From positions 1-54,635 of the IMG/VR virus record IMGVR_UViG_3300025543_000033: 54,635 nt of DNA. One strand, 5' to 3'. Position numbers and translations under genes: made by a program. Under the pieces are notes generated by a model. That model was not told the origin of the DNA and did not search any database. It saw only the letters and a list, made by a program, of their open reading frames with translations. This DNA is from a virus. Below, one piece after another: positions 7,467 through 15,359 of this stretch. Numbering within the stretch: the first letter of the stretch is position 1; every line of letters begins with the position of its first letter.

Positions 7467-7814
7467 TTGTATTTAGTATATAGTATTATACTATTGGTTA
7501 TAGCGAACTTTATTGCATACTTCCAACTCAATGGACAATTCTTTTTAAAAGGTTGGTATTGGAATAATGCTTGGACAACATCAATAATTGGTTTTCCAGT
7601 TGGTATGTTGTTCTTTTGGGCAACCAAGTATTCATATATGCATTATGGATTTACTTGGAATATGCGTATGATAGGATTTGGAGTAGGAACTATTATGTTT
7701 GGTATTATGAGTTGGTTAACTTTGAAAGAAGTTCCAACACTTAAAACCATTATATGTATATTGTTGGCATTAGCAATTATTTTAATTCAATTCACAAATG
7801 TAACAGACAAATGA
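7467..7814 (+). CDS. Four-helix membrane protein (DMT/DUF486-like)
   Basis: A 115-residue product with four hydrophobic segments (about residues 2-18, 35-52, 65-82 and 92-110), the size and layout of small DMT-superfamily proteins such as DUF486. This family call is tentative. The start is TTG directly after the previous stop, supported by GGAGAGGAGAT just upstream. It overlaps the PC4-like gene in ATGA. Confidence 0.55.
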   Translation: MYLVYSIILLVIANFIAYFQLNGQFFLKGWYWNNAWTTSIIGFPVGMLFFWATKYSYMHYGFTWNMRMIGFGVGTIMFGIMSWLTLKEVPTLKTIICILLALAIILIQFTNVTDK

Positions 7815-8056
7815 ACAAAGAAAACATAATCACACAAATCAAAAAGAACTCAAACGAAGTTTATCGTATATCAGAAAAAGAATACGAAGGGTATCGTTTC
7901 ATTGATGTTCGTATCTATTATCAAGATAGACAAACACAAGAGTGGAAACCCACAACCAAAGGTATCAGTATTATGCCGAACAACGCAGAAGAAATCATCA
8001 ATGGTATTTTAAAAGCAATGGAAGTAATGGGTTTTACAAAAGATAAAGATGTTTAA
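7811..8056 (+). CDS. PC4-like single-strand DNA-binding protein
   Basis: Resembles the transcriptional coactivator p15/PC4 domain. The visible pattern is YRISEKEYEGYRFIDVRIYY, then WKPTTKGISI and a C-terminal helix starting at NNAEEII, which matches the beta-sheet-plus-helix fold that binds single-stranded DNA. The protein is 81 residues from ATG at 7811, chosen because it overlaps the upstream stop (ATGA); an upstream in-frame ATG at 7754 would lie far inside the membrane-protein gene. The role could be replication or transcription. Confidence 0.7.
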   Translation: MNKENIITQIKKNSNEVYRISEKEYEGYRFIDVRIYYQDRQTQEWKPTTKGISIMPNNAEEIINGILKAMEVMGFTKDKDV

Positions 8057-8681
8057 TTATTCCAAAGAACATAATATATTATTCGTTCACATTCCAAAGA
8101 ATGCTGGTTCAACCATTAGAGATGAACTTGGTATTACTAAATCAGCACATTATCCTTTATCAGTTTTACAATCTTTTATGGACAAAGATACATTTGATAA
8201 TGCTATAAAGATAGCAGTGTTTAGGAATCCTTGGGAAAGAATGGTAAGTTGGTACCGTTATAGACAACAAAAGAATCAAGACCCTAAAGGTGTTAGTTTT
8301 TCTTATTGGTTAAGAAACGGAATAGCTCAATATAATATGGAGGCGTTCGACTTCTTACCACAAATAAAATGGGGTTGTAAATTAGATAGTTTTAAAATTT
8401 CTGAAGGATTAGATTACATTATTAATTTTGAACATCTTGATGAACAATGGAAAGAGTTATGTGATATAGAAAAAATTAATATTAAGAAACTTCCTAAAAC
8501 AAATAGTACAGGCACATATGATTATATAGAACAATACAATATATTGGAAGATGTTGTATTAGTGAGAAATATATTTAGGTCAGATGTCCATATGTTAAAT
8601 TATCATTTTGGTGAACCAAATGACTTTCCATTACTAAAAGGTAGTGAAGAAATTCTTACTTATATACATAATAATAGTTAA
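8049..8681 (+). CDS. Sulfotransferase family protein
   Basis: Would transfer sulfate from PAPS to a sugar or other acceptor. The 5'-phosphosulfate loop reads HIPKNAGST (residues 12-20), and the 3'-phosphate site FRNPWERMVSWY lies near residues 58-69, both typical of carbohydrate-type sulfotransferases. Length is 210 residues, on the short side. The acceptor is unknown. It is the last gene before a promoter with an A-tract at 8680. Confidence 0.8.
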   Translation: MFNYSKEHNILFVHIPKNAGSTIRDELGITKSAHYPLSVLQSFMDKDTFDNAIKIAVFRNPWERMVSWYRYRQQKNQDPKGVSFSYWLRNGIAQYNMEAFDFLPQIKWGCKLDSFKISEGLDYIINFEHLDEQWKELCDIEKINIKKLPKTNSTGTYDYIEQYNILEDVVLVRNIFRSDVHMLNYHFGEPNDFPLLKGSEEILTYIHNNS

Positions 8682-8689
8682 AAAAAAGC

Positions 8690-8718
8690 TTGACATTGTC
8701 ATTTTTTATTCGTAAGTT
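8690..8718 (+). promoter_or_regulatory. Sigma70-type promoter placing +1 on the start codon
   Basis: TTGACA at 8690-8695, a 17-base spacer and TAAGTT at 8713-8718, preceded by an A8 tract. Counting from the -10 box, +1 falls at about 8725, while the ATG is at 8724. No ribosome site lies before the gene, so a leaderless message is likely. Confidence 0.7.
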
Positions 8719-8723
8719 AATAT

Positions 8724-8963
8724 ATGAAAAGAAATGAAACAGAAAATGTTATGAACTGGGAATTAGAATTAATTGGTATGAAAAGAAATGTAAGTGGTGG
8801 TCTTTGTAATAATGGAGAAGACGCCAATCTAAACTTCTTTAAAAATGAAGATGAGTTTGATGAAACTATTTATAAGTTCTTAGATGGAACTCGTGGTGAA
8901 TACAATTATAAAATCGGTCGTAAAAAAATTAACTATTTAAAAGAACAAGGAAAAATATTATAA
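8724..8963 (+). CDS. Hypothetical protein, probably leaderless
   Basis: Not recognised. A 79-residue acidic/mixed protein (MNWELELIGMKRNVSGG, then a glutamate/aspartate-rich stretch, then a lysine-rich tail). It stands alone between two nearly identical promoters, each giving a start codon about 11 bases after the start of the -10 box. Confidence 0.5.
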   Translation: MKRNETENVMNWELELIGMKRNVSGGLCNNGEDANLNFFKNEDEFDETIYKFLDGTRGEYNYKIGRKKINYLKEQGKIL

Positions 8964-8971
8964 AAAAAAAC

Positions 8972-9000
8972 TTGACATTGTCATTTTTTATTTATAACTT
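8972..9000 (+). promoter_or_regulatory. Sigma70-type promoter placing +1 on the start codon
   Basis: TTGACA at 8972-8977, a 17-base spacer and TAACTT at 8995-9000. The -35 and spacer start are the same as in the 8690 promoter (TTGACATTGTCATTTTTTAT). Predicted +1 is about 9007 and the ATG is at 9006, with no ribosome site. Confidence 0.72.
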
Positions 9001-9005
9001 GCAAT

Positions 9006-11078
9006 ATGATTAAAAATAATTATACTGACTTTTGGAACGATATTCAAGTCAACACTAATGTTGATATTGACAATAAACCAAAAGTTGACCATATCGCATT
9101 AGCAGGTTATCGTAGAGCTATTGCAAACTTTGTCAACATTGTAACTAATCGTTCTGATATCAATGTTCGTTATCAAACCAATGGTGATTCTTACACCGAC
9201 GGAAAGACCGTAACAATTGGTTCTAAGATTGACGAGAAAAGTTTTGACCACGTTGTTGGTCTGGCATTACACGAAGGTTCACACATCTTATTATCTGACT
9301 TTCGTTTCCTTAGAGAACTTAATCATCACACACCGGAAGAATTAATTATGACCGGTGAAGATTTAGGTTTCACTAAAGCTCAAACACTTAATCATCTTAA
9401 AAATATGTTGAACTATGTTGAAGATAGACGAATTGACTATTATGTCTTTACTACTTCGCCTGGTTACAAAGGTTATTACCACGCTATGTATGACAAGTAT
9501 TTCCACTCTAATGCAATTACCAAAGCATTAAAAGATAATACTTTCGGTAATGACTTAACATTAGATAATTATATGAATCGTATTATCAACTTCACTAATA
9601 AAGAATCTGACTTAGATGCTTTACCAGAGTTGAGAAATATATACAGAAAGATTTTCAGTTCAGTCAAAACTATGACTACTATGGAAGAAGCATTCGGTGT
9701 AGCACTTGGGTGTATGACTATTGTTTACAACAACATCAAACCTTTACCAAAGTCAACTGATATGAAACCAGTTGGACAAGGTGGTCAAGGTGCTGGTCAA
9801 GGTGGTGGTCAATCTAAATCAGATATGTTAAATGAAGCAGCTGACAAACTGGCTCACGGCGACTACAATGGATACCAAGAGATTATGGATAAGATTTCAG
9901 AAACTGATTGGACAAAACTCAAAGAACAAGTTTCTGATTCTACTGAAGTCAATGATACCAAGTTTCCTAACTTGACACCAAACCAAGTCAAGACTTTAGA
10001 AAACGCTTTGTCAAGACAAAAAGAATTTATGCAAGGTCGTCCACAAAAAGTCGGTAGACTTACTAAGAAAGATTCTTCTATGGTAAAGTCTATGGAAGAC
10101 TCTGGTGTGACTATAAAAGAAGTCGGTAAAGACATTGAACAAAATAGTTGGAGAAGTAATCGTAAAGATTTCACCGGTTCTACACAAGTATTGTTTGTTA
10201 AAAAAATTACTCAACAAATGATTGACGACAGAGTATTTCCAAATCTATTTTATTATGGTTATCGTTCTATTGGTTATACCGCCGACTCAATTATCGCTGG
10301 TAAAAAACTTGGAACTCTATTAGGTAAAAAATTACAAGTTCGTTCTGAATCAAGAACACTAAAAAATTCAAGATTAGATTCTGGTCGTATTGACAAAAGA
10401 TTAATCGCTGAACTTGGGTTCGGTAATTCAAAAGTTTTCTCTACGACTTTCGTAGAAAATTATAATGACGCTGTTATTCACATCTCGGTTGATGCAAGTG
10501 GTTCAATGGGTGGTGAGAAATGGAAAAACACTATGACCGCAGTTGTTGCGATTTGTAAAGCAGCTTCAATGATTAGTGGATTAGATGTAGTGGTGTCTTT
10601 CAGAACTACTCACTCTGATAGTGGTTCTATGGGTCAAAGACCATTAGTTGCTATCGGTTACGATAGTCGTGTTGATAAGTTCAGAAAGATTGAGATGTTA
10701 TGGCCAAGTATTTTTCCAGGTGGAACTACACCAGAGGGATTATGTTACGAAGCCATTATGGACGACTTTGTTCCAAGTGCTTCTAATCGTGATAGTTATT
10801 TCTTAAACTTCTCTGACGGAATGCCAATGTTCGGAAGTAGTGATTATGACTACTACGGAGAACAAGCATTACAACACACTAAAAAACAAGTCAATGAGAT
10901 TATCAAGAAAGGTATTCAAGTGTTATCTTACTTTGTCGGAGATGATGATAGAAACAACGATAACAATATGAGAGATTTTAAAAAGATGTATGGTAATGAC
11001 GCTGAGTTTGTTGATGTTACCAAAGTATCATCATTAGCAAAAACTATGAACTCATTATTCCTGGAGAAAAAAAATTAA
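9006..11078 (+). CDS. CobT-like VWA protein with putative metallopeptidase motif
   Basis: A 690-residue protein. The N-terminal third has HEGSH at residues 89-93, an HExxH zinc-protease signature, followed by VEDRRID near 138-144 that could supply the third ligand. A Gly/Gln-rich linker lies near 255-270. The C-terminal third is a von Willebrand factor A domain with the MIDAS motif DASGS at 496-500 and a TTPEG segment. This matches VWA-like CobT/predicted-metallopeptidase proteins that work with MoxR-type AAA+ ATPases, and such an ATPase is the next gene. Role in phage unknown; remodelling of a host complex is an inference. The message appears leaderless. Confidence 0.75.
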   Translation: MIKNNYTDFWNDIQVNTNVDIDNKPKVDHIALAGYRRAIANFVNIVTNRSDINVRYQTNGDSYTDGKTVTIGSKIDEKSFDHVVGLALHEGSHILLSDFRFLRELNHHTPEELIMTGEDLGFTKAQTLNHLKNMLNYVEDRRIDYYVFTTSPGYKGYYHAMYDKYFHSNAITKALKDNTFGNDLTLDNYMNRIINFTNKESDLDALPELRNIYRKIFSSVKTMTTMEEAFGVALGCMTIVYNNIKPLPKSTDMKPVGQGGQGAGQGGGQSKSDMLNEAADKLAHGDYNGYQEIMDKISETDWTKLKEQVSDSTEVNDTKFPNLTPNQVKTLENALSRQKEFMQGRPQKVGRLTKKDSSMVKSMEDSGVTIKEVGKDIEQNSWRSNRKDFTGSTQVLFVKKITQQMIDDRVFPNLFYYGYRSIGYTADSIIAGKKLGTLLGKKLQVRSESRTLKNSRLDSGRIDKRLIAELGFGNSKVFSTTFVENYNDAVIHISVDASGSMGGEKWKNTMTAVVAICKAASMISGLDVVVSFRTTHSDSGSMGQRPLVAIGYDSRVDKFRKIEMLWPSIFPGGTTPEGLCYEAIMDDFVPSASNRDSYFLNFSDGMPMFGSSDYDYYGEQALQHTKKQVNEIIKKGIQVLSYFVGDDDRNNDNNMRDFKKMYGNDAEFVDVTKVSSLAKTMNSLFLEKKN

Positions 11079-11086
11079 AATAATAC

Positions 11087-11115
11087 TTGACATTGTCAAA
11101 AATTATTCGTAATAT
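11087..11115 (+). promoter_or_regulatory. Sigma70-type promoter before the AAA+ gene
   Basis: TTGACA at 11087-11092, a 17-base spacer and TAATAT at 11110-11115. Predicted +1 is 11122, exactly an in-frame ATG. A second in-frame ATG at 11152 has a proper ribosome site, so this promoter may yield either a leaderless or a 30-base-leader message. Confidence 0.7.
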
Positions 11116-11151
11116 AGTGGTATGAAAGATAAATTAATGAAAGGAAAAAAT

Positions 11152-12321
11152 ATGAACATTGTTGTGAGAGTTGAGAAGTCTGGTAACAGATACAATGCTT
11201 TTGACGCTAATGGTCAGAAGTATACTTCTCATATTACAACCGGTGCTCGTAAATCTGCTTATGACAAAGGTATGGCTTTAGAACAGCGTGTCAATAAATC
11301 TGGTAAGACTTATTGGTGGGCAGTTCCTATGTCTGAGTTCGAAGCAACTACTAAACCGGTTGTTCCAACATCTTCAGTTGATGTTCCTAATGGACATCAA
11401 GAAGTTGTAAACTTTATCCACTCATCTTATGATTTAAAACCTAAGGGTTTAATGATGACTGAGTTGAAGTGGAAATACTTAATTCGTTCTGCCGTTCGTG
11501 GTAAGAACATTTTGATGACAGGCCCTGCTGGGTGTGGTAAGACTATGGCTGCTAAGTCATTGGTCAATGCACTTGACAGACCTGACTTCTATTTCAATAT
11601 GGGTTCTACTCAAGACCCAAGAGCGACCTTGATTGGTAATGTTCACTTTGAGAAATCAAAAGGTACTTACTTCTCTGAGTCGTTATTCGTAAAAGCTATT
11701 CAGACACCAAACGCGGTAATTCTCTTGGACGAGTTATCAAGAGCACATCCTGACGCTTGGAATATTCTGATGACCGTTTTAGACCAAGGTCAGAGATATT
11801 TGAGACTTGATGAACAAGATGGTCAAGCTACTATCAATGTGGCTGAAGGTGTGACTTTTGTCGCCACCGCAAACATTGGTAATGAGTATACTTCTACTCG
11901 TGTTATGGATAAGGCGTTAATGGACAGATTCACTATTGTGGAAATGGATGTTCTTGATAACCAACAAGAGTTTGAACTTCTACAATATATGTTTCCAAAT
12001 GTTAATCCTAACAATCTATCAGCTATCGCTGAGATTGCCAACACTACTCGTGTTGAGTCTTCTTCTGAAACCGGTAAGATTGATACCGCAATTTCAACAA
12101 GAACTTCAGTTGAGATGGCTGGTCTGATGTTTGACGGATTCGGACTTGACGAAGCGGCTCAAGTTAGTGTTTATCCGCAGTTCAGTAATGACGGCGGTGT
12201 TGATAGTGAAAGAACTTTTGTAAAACAATTAGTTCAGAAATACATCAACGACGGCTCTACTGACGACTTGTTCAACGAGGACGAACTCGAAGATGAGTAT
12301 GATGAGGACTATGATTATTAG
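11152..12321 (+). CDS. MoxR/CobS-like AAA+ ATPase
   Basis: A ring ATPase of the MoxR/CobS group. After a roughly 60-residue N-terminal beta domain come Walker A GPAGCGKT (124-131), Walker B VILLDE (about 189-194), sensor 1 in VATANIG and an arginine-finger region (MDKALMDRF). The acidic tail (EDELEDEYDEDYDY) is unusual. The start at 11152 is preferred because AAGGA lies six bases upstream; 11122 would add ten residues. It pairs with the VWA/metallopeptidase gene, as MoxR and VWA proteins commonly do. CobS-like genes are known in marine T4-like phages; a cobalt-chelation role is not shown here. Confidence 0.85.
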   Translation: MNIVVRVEKSGNRYNAFDANGQKYTSHITTGARKSAYDKGMALEQRVNKSGKTYWWAVPMSEFEATTKPVVPTSSVDVPNGHQEVVNFIHSSYDLKPKGLMMTELKWKYLIRSAVRGKNILMTGPAGCGKTMAAKSLVNALDRPDFYFNMGSTQDPRATLIGNVHFEKSKGTYFSESLFVKAIQTPNAVILLDELSRAHPDAWNILMTVLDQGQRYLRLDEQDGQATINVAEGVTFVATANIGNEYTSTRVMDKALMDRFTIVEMDVLDNQQEFELLQYMFPNVNPNNLSAIAEIANTTRVESSSETGKIDTAISTRTSVEMAGLMFDGFGLDEAAQVSVYPQFSNDGGVDSERTFVKQLVQKYINDGSTDDLFNEDELEDEYDEDYDY

Positions 12322-12372
12322 ACACTAATGTGTCAGGTGGTGGGGAATTTTATTTCCTTTCGCCCCACCACC
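12321..12372 (+). terminator. Tandem hairpins after the AAA+ gene
   Basis: GACAC/GTGTC (12321-12334, loop TAAT) is followed by a perfect 10-base-pair GC-rich stem GGTGGTGGGG/CCCCACCACC (12336-12345 with 12363-12372) around a 17-base loop. There is no T-run, so this may be an mRNA-end stabiliser or processing structure rather than a simple intrinsic terminator. Confidence 0.5.
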
Positions 12373-12405
12373 ACTAATTAACCAAAGGAATATGGAGAAA
12401 CGACT

Positions 12406-13143
12406 ATGGACGATATATTCGTGCAAGGTGTAGTTGGTGGAGTGTTGAATAGACACAAAGGCAAAACACTTGACAGAGATAGAATAGCAACATTATCAGT
12501 TGAGATTGCCGCTATGTTGGATAGAGCAACTCAATTCACTAATGTTAAAGAACTAAACATTGACGAACAGAATAGAAATTATAATTTTATTATGGACGAA
12601 ATGTCACAAGGTGAAAGAGAACATTTATTCAATTGGCAACAAGAGGATAACAAATACATCTACGAATCACCAGACGGAAAATATGTTTTCAGAAGAAAGT
12701 TCGGAGAAGAATACTCACCGGAAACAAAAGAAGAAATCAACTTAAAGACAGGTGAACCAACAGGTAGAACTTTTGCCGATTATCCATTTAATAAAGCAAA
12801 AGATAATCCATTGTCTATTGAGATGTGGAAAGGTTATGTTCCACCAACTGGTTATGGTTTCAAATCTAAAAAAGACGAAGAAGAATATCTGAAGTATTGG
12901 ACTTGTGATATTTGTAATGAACATACTCACGAGGTTGATTATGATTATCTTGGTAATGGAACTAATCACTTGGGTTGTGAATTAAAACAAGAAGAACTAC
13001 AAGCAAAGTCTGATAAGATTATGAAACAAATTGAAGAAGATATGAAAGACTTTGAATTATATAATTCAGTATCAAATGAAAATTCATATGATTATGTAGA
13101 TATGAAAGAAGCAAAAAGAAAATCACAGGAGGACAAAGAGTAA
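12406..13143 (+). CDS. Hypothetical protein with central zinc-like motif
   Basis: Not recognised. The 245-residue product has a helical N-terminus, a tyrosine/acidic middle and a CDIC...HTH...LGC cluster around residues 166-190 that could bind zinc, then a glutamate/lysine-rich helical tail. GGAGAAACGACT precedes the ATG. It overlaps the next gene by one base. Confidence 0.5.
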   Translation: MDDIFVQGVVGGVLNRHKGKTLDRDRIATLSVEIAAMLDRATQFTNVKELNIDEQNRNYNFIMDEMSQGEREHLFNWQQEDNKYIYESPDGKYVFRRKFGEEYSPETKEEINLKTGEPTGRTFADYPFNKAKDNPLSIEMWKGYVPPTGYGFKSKKDEEEYLKYWTCDICNEHTHEVDYDYLGNGTNHLGCELKQEELQAKSDKIMKQIEEDMKDFELYNSVSNENSYDYVDMKEAKRKSQEDKE

Positions 13144-13433
13144 TGGCAAGTTATCGTAGTGAGTATGAAAATTACATTGTTGTTTCAGATAGTTGTAAAT
13201 ACCTTAGTGGAACTTATCCAGGTTTCCTTAGATTAAAAGAAATGATGTCTACATTAAATTCTATGGTATCAAAACAGACCAATACTTATACTTATAATGG
13301 AGAGGTCTATGTAAGTAAATTGACGAACGGCGAAATCAACAACATACAAAAGAGTTTAGATTATGGAACTTTTTCACCACAACTAAACAAACTAAAATAT
13401 GTTTGTGTTGATATCGGAGTTCGTGCATTCTAA
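13143..13433 (+). CDS. Hypothetical protein, 96 residues
   Basis: Not recognised. A small soluble protein with no clear motif; it opens with ASYRSEYENYIVVSD. AGGAGG inside the end of the upstream gene serves as ribosome site. The nuclease gene follows after ten bases. Confidence 0.5.
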   Translation: MASYRSEYENYIVVSDSCKYLSGTYPGFLRLKEMMSTLNSMVSKQTNTYTYNGEVYVSKLTNGEINNIQKSLDYGTFSPQLNKLKYVCVDIGVRAF

Positions 13434-13443
13434 GGAGAATAAA

Positions 13444-14079
13444 ATGAAAAAGTTAATATCAGTTTGGTTGGGATTATTCCTAATCACTTGTTCACCAGAT
13501 TCAGTTGTATCAAGTCTTAATGCTCAGGAACTAAGAGATGAAGTATACATTGAAAATCAAGTGTTCAAGGTTTGGTATTCAGAAGTAAAAGAACAACCAC
13601 TAAAGTTAATCTATACTTCTACCAATAGAGTTAAAAATGTCGATAGAGGTTCTATGAATTTCTATACAGAAGATGATGTCCATACTTCTGATAATAAAGA
13701 TTACTATCGTAATGTTTGGGACAAAGGACACTTAGCACCAGCAGCTACTTATTCGGATTCTTATGAAAATTTAAAACAAACTTTTTCATATCTGAATTGT
13801 GCTTTACAAAACCAATATCTAAATCGTGGTGAGTGGAGATTACTTGAAGAACAAGAACGAGAGTGGGACGACGAACAAAATCTAATCGTTACCGTAGAAT
13901 TAATATGGGACGAGGATTTTGAAATCTTATCCACAGGTGGGCATGTTCCAACAGATATGATTAAACATATTTATTTTGAAGAAGACGGAGCGTGGAAATG
14001 CTACGCATTTGAAAATGTAAAACCAACAAAAGGTTGGGAAGAACACGAAGTTCAACACAACCATAACGAACAGGAGTAA
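13444..14079 (+). CDS. NUC1-type DNA/RNA non-specific endonuclease, lipoprotein
   Basis: Metal-dependent nuclease of the EndoG/Serratia nuclease (beta-beta-alpha metal) family. DKGHLAP at residues 93-99 corresponds to the catalytic DRGH motif, and TFSYLN...LNRGEWRLLEE matches the downstream metal-binding asparagine helix. The N-terminus (MKKLISVWLGLFLITCS) is a signal peptide with a lipobox-like LITC, so the enzyme should be exported and lipid-anchored. The start at 13444 is chosen because TAAGGAG lies just upstream and it gives the signal peptide directly; an in-frame start exists at 13399. At about 211 residues it is compact. An outside-facing nuclease could degrade incoming or released DNA. 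Confidence 0.8.
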   Translation: MKKLISVWLGLFLITCSPDSVVSSLNAQELRDEVYIENQVFKVWYSEVKEQPLKLIYTSTNRVKNVDRGSMNFYTEDDVHTSDNKDYYRNVWDKGHLAPAATYSDSYENLKQTFSYLNCALQNQYLNRGEWRLLEEQEREWDDEQNLIVTVELIWDEDFEILSTGGHVPTDMIKHIYFEEDGAWKCYAFENVKPTKGWEEHEVQHNHNEQE

Positions 14080-14081
14080 AA

Positions 14082-14285
14082 ATGTATTTTGAAGTACAAG
14101 TTATATTCACGGAAGAAATCCAAACTAAAAGTGGTATTCGTGAGAAACAAAGAAGAAAACACTTATTAGTTGAGTGTGATTCAGTAACGGTAGCTGAGGC
14201 TACGGTCAATAGTTACTTAAAGGATGCACCATATCCTTTTGAAGTAGTGGTAGTTAAACAATCAAAAATATCGGGAGTGATTTAA
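14082..14285 (+). CDS. DUF4494-like small protein
   Basis: A 67-residue product opening with FEVQVIFTEE and continuing with HLLVECDSVTVAEATVNSYL, resembling the DUF4494 pattern seen mainly in Bacteroidota and their phages. It is shorter than the proteins I remember, so this is tentative. Function unknown. It has AGGAG in good position and lies between the nuclease and thioredoxin genes. Confidence 0.5.
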   Translation: MYFEVQVIFTEEIQTKSGIREKQRRKHLLVECDSVTVAEATVNSYLKDAPYPFEVVVVKQSKISGVI

Positions 14286-14286
14286 A

Positions 14287-14547
14287 ATGGTAGAAGTTAA
14301 ATTCTTTAATGCAGCTTGGTGTGGCCCTTGTCAACAAATGAAACCAGGAATTGATAAACTTGTAAAAGAAGGTTATCCAATTCAAATGGTTGATGTTGAT
14401 GAGAATCCAACATTAGCTGAATCAGCAGAAGTTCGTGGGGTTCCAACCACAGCAATTTATGAAAATGGAAATCTTGTTGAGAGAATCGTCGGTTATAATG
14501 ATGCTGATTTAATCAAACGCAAGATTGATGTTTATTATAAAAAGTAG
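14287..14547 (+). CDS. Thioredoxin-like protein
   Basis: Thiol-disulfide oxidoreductase of 86 residues. The active site is WCGPC (residues 11-15), with the cis-proline in RGVPTTAIY near residue 57, then the usual NGNLVERIVGY. It lacks the first beta strand and helix of longer thioredoxins, as do other short phage forms. Likely roles are reducing ribonucleotide reductase or other phage enzymes; no such partner is in this window. Confidence 0.9.
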   Translation: MVEVKFFNAAWCGPCQQMKPGIDKLVKEGYPIQMVDVDENPTLAESAEVRGVPTTAIYENGNLVERIVGYNDADLIKRKIDVYYKK

Positions 14548-14555
14548 GAGTAGTT

Positions 14556-14723
14556 ATGGAAAAATATAAGGTTGTAGAGAACTACTCATCAACGGAAGGC
14601 ACACTTTATCAAGGTGATATCTTGAGAGAAGATAAGAACAATGTAATTGAAGGTCATATCAGATTAAAAGATGCTATGGGTAAAGTGTGGTTCGTTCCGA
14701 AAAAATATATTAAAAAAATATAG
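14556..14723 (+). CDS. 55-residue hypothetical protein
   Basis: Not recognised. A small beta-rich, charged protein (EKYKVVENYSSTEGTLYQGD, then KVWFVPKKYIKKI), suggestive of a little SH3-like barrel. AGGAG stands seven bases before the ATG. Confidence 0.5.
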   Translation: MEKYKVVENYSSTEGTLYQGDILREDKNNVIEGHIRLKDAMGKVWFVPKKYIKKI

Positions 14724-14741
14724 TGTTTTTGTTAGAAACAT

Positions 14742-14749
14742 TATATTTA
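14742..14749 (+). promoter_or_regulatory. Late-type promoter motif TATATTTA
   Basis: TATATTTATATAT without a -35 box, 68 bases before the Hsp20 start. It shares the octamer with the other late-gene upstream regions in this window. Confidence 0.5.
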
Positions 14750-14752
14750 TAT

Positions 14753-14779
14753 ATGATAACGCTCAAGTGAGGTTATCAT
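14753..14779 (+). promoter_or_regulatory. Hairpin in the hsp20 leader
   Basis: ATGATAAC (14753-14760) pairs with GTTATCAT (14772-14779), extended by CTC/GAG around an AAGT loop. It would lie at the very 5' end of the hsp20 message, where it could protect or regulate it. It does not mask the AGGAG ribosome site, so a simple RNA thermometer is not evident. Confidence 0.5.
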
Positions 14780-14816
14780 TAGTTAGACTAAATAGTTAAC
14801 AAACAGGAGAAAAATA

Positions 14817-15290
14817 ATGACTAAAATAATATACAATCGTGCAATCCCTGCAATCGATAGGGATTCTTTTCTAACACCCTTTGACAGAATGTTTGACCAA
14901 ATCGTAGAAGCATCTTTTCCAGATGTTACTAAGGCGGTTGGAGTTAAACCATTTCAAGGAACAGCATATCCAAAAGTAAATGTTTACGAGTGGGACACCA
15001 AGGTTGGTGTGATTGCTGAGATTCCAGGATTGTCAAAGAAAGACTTGTCAGTAGAAGTTACAGACGGAGTCCTTACAATTAGTGGAGATAAACAAAGTAC
15101 TTTTGATGTCAAGGATGCTAAAGTTGTCAGACGAGAACTTAAACAATCATCTTTCAAAAGACAATTTGAGTTAGGTGAAGAACTTGACGGAGAAAGTATC
15201 TCAGCTAAATTTGAGGACGGAATACTATCTATTGAGATTCCAAAGAAGACACCAGAGAAACCAAAGACTAACAAAGTTAAAATATCCTAA
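14817..15290 (+). CDS. Small heat-shock protein (Hsp20/alpha-crystallin)
   Basis: ATP-independent holdase. The N-terminal NRAIPAIDRDSFLTPFDRMF is the usual variable arm. The alpha-crystallin domain spans about residues 55-145 with VNVYEWDTKVGVIAEIPGL, LTISG and GILSIEIPK, and the IEI motif near the C-terminus is the oligomer contact. At 157 residues it is typical. AGGAG precedes the start. Hsp20 is common in marine T4-like phages; together with GroES and the J-domain protein it makes a chaperone set. Confidence 0.9.
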   Translation: MTKIIYNRAIPAIDRDSFLTPFDRMFDQIVEASFPDVTKAVGVKPFQGTAYPKVNVYEWDTKVGVIAEIPGLSKKDLSVEVTDGVLTISGDKQSTFDVKDAKVVRRELKQSSFKRQFELGEELDGESISAKFEDGILSIEIPKKTPEKPKTNKVKIS

Positions 15291-15321
15291 TTAAATAAAG
15301 GTTATCTCTATTTATAGTCAC

Positions 15322-15359
15322 GGGGTCTTGATAGTATAGAAAGAGGCTTATAAGGCCCC
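15322..15359 (+). other. Hairpin between hsp20 and the J-domain gene
   Basis: GGGGTCTT (15322-15329) pairs with AAGGCCCC (15352-15359), eight pairs including one G-T, with a further short pairing (ATAG with CTTAT) inside. It lies 11 bases before the J-domain start and has no T-run. It could be a message-processing or translation-control element. Confidence 0.5.

Noticed and set aside
14753-14816. RNA thermometer (ROSE or fourU) in the hsp20 leader
   Set aside because: No stretch complementary to the AGGAG ribosome site lies within the predicted message, so the defining feature is absent.
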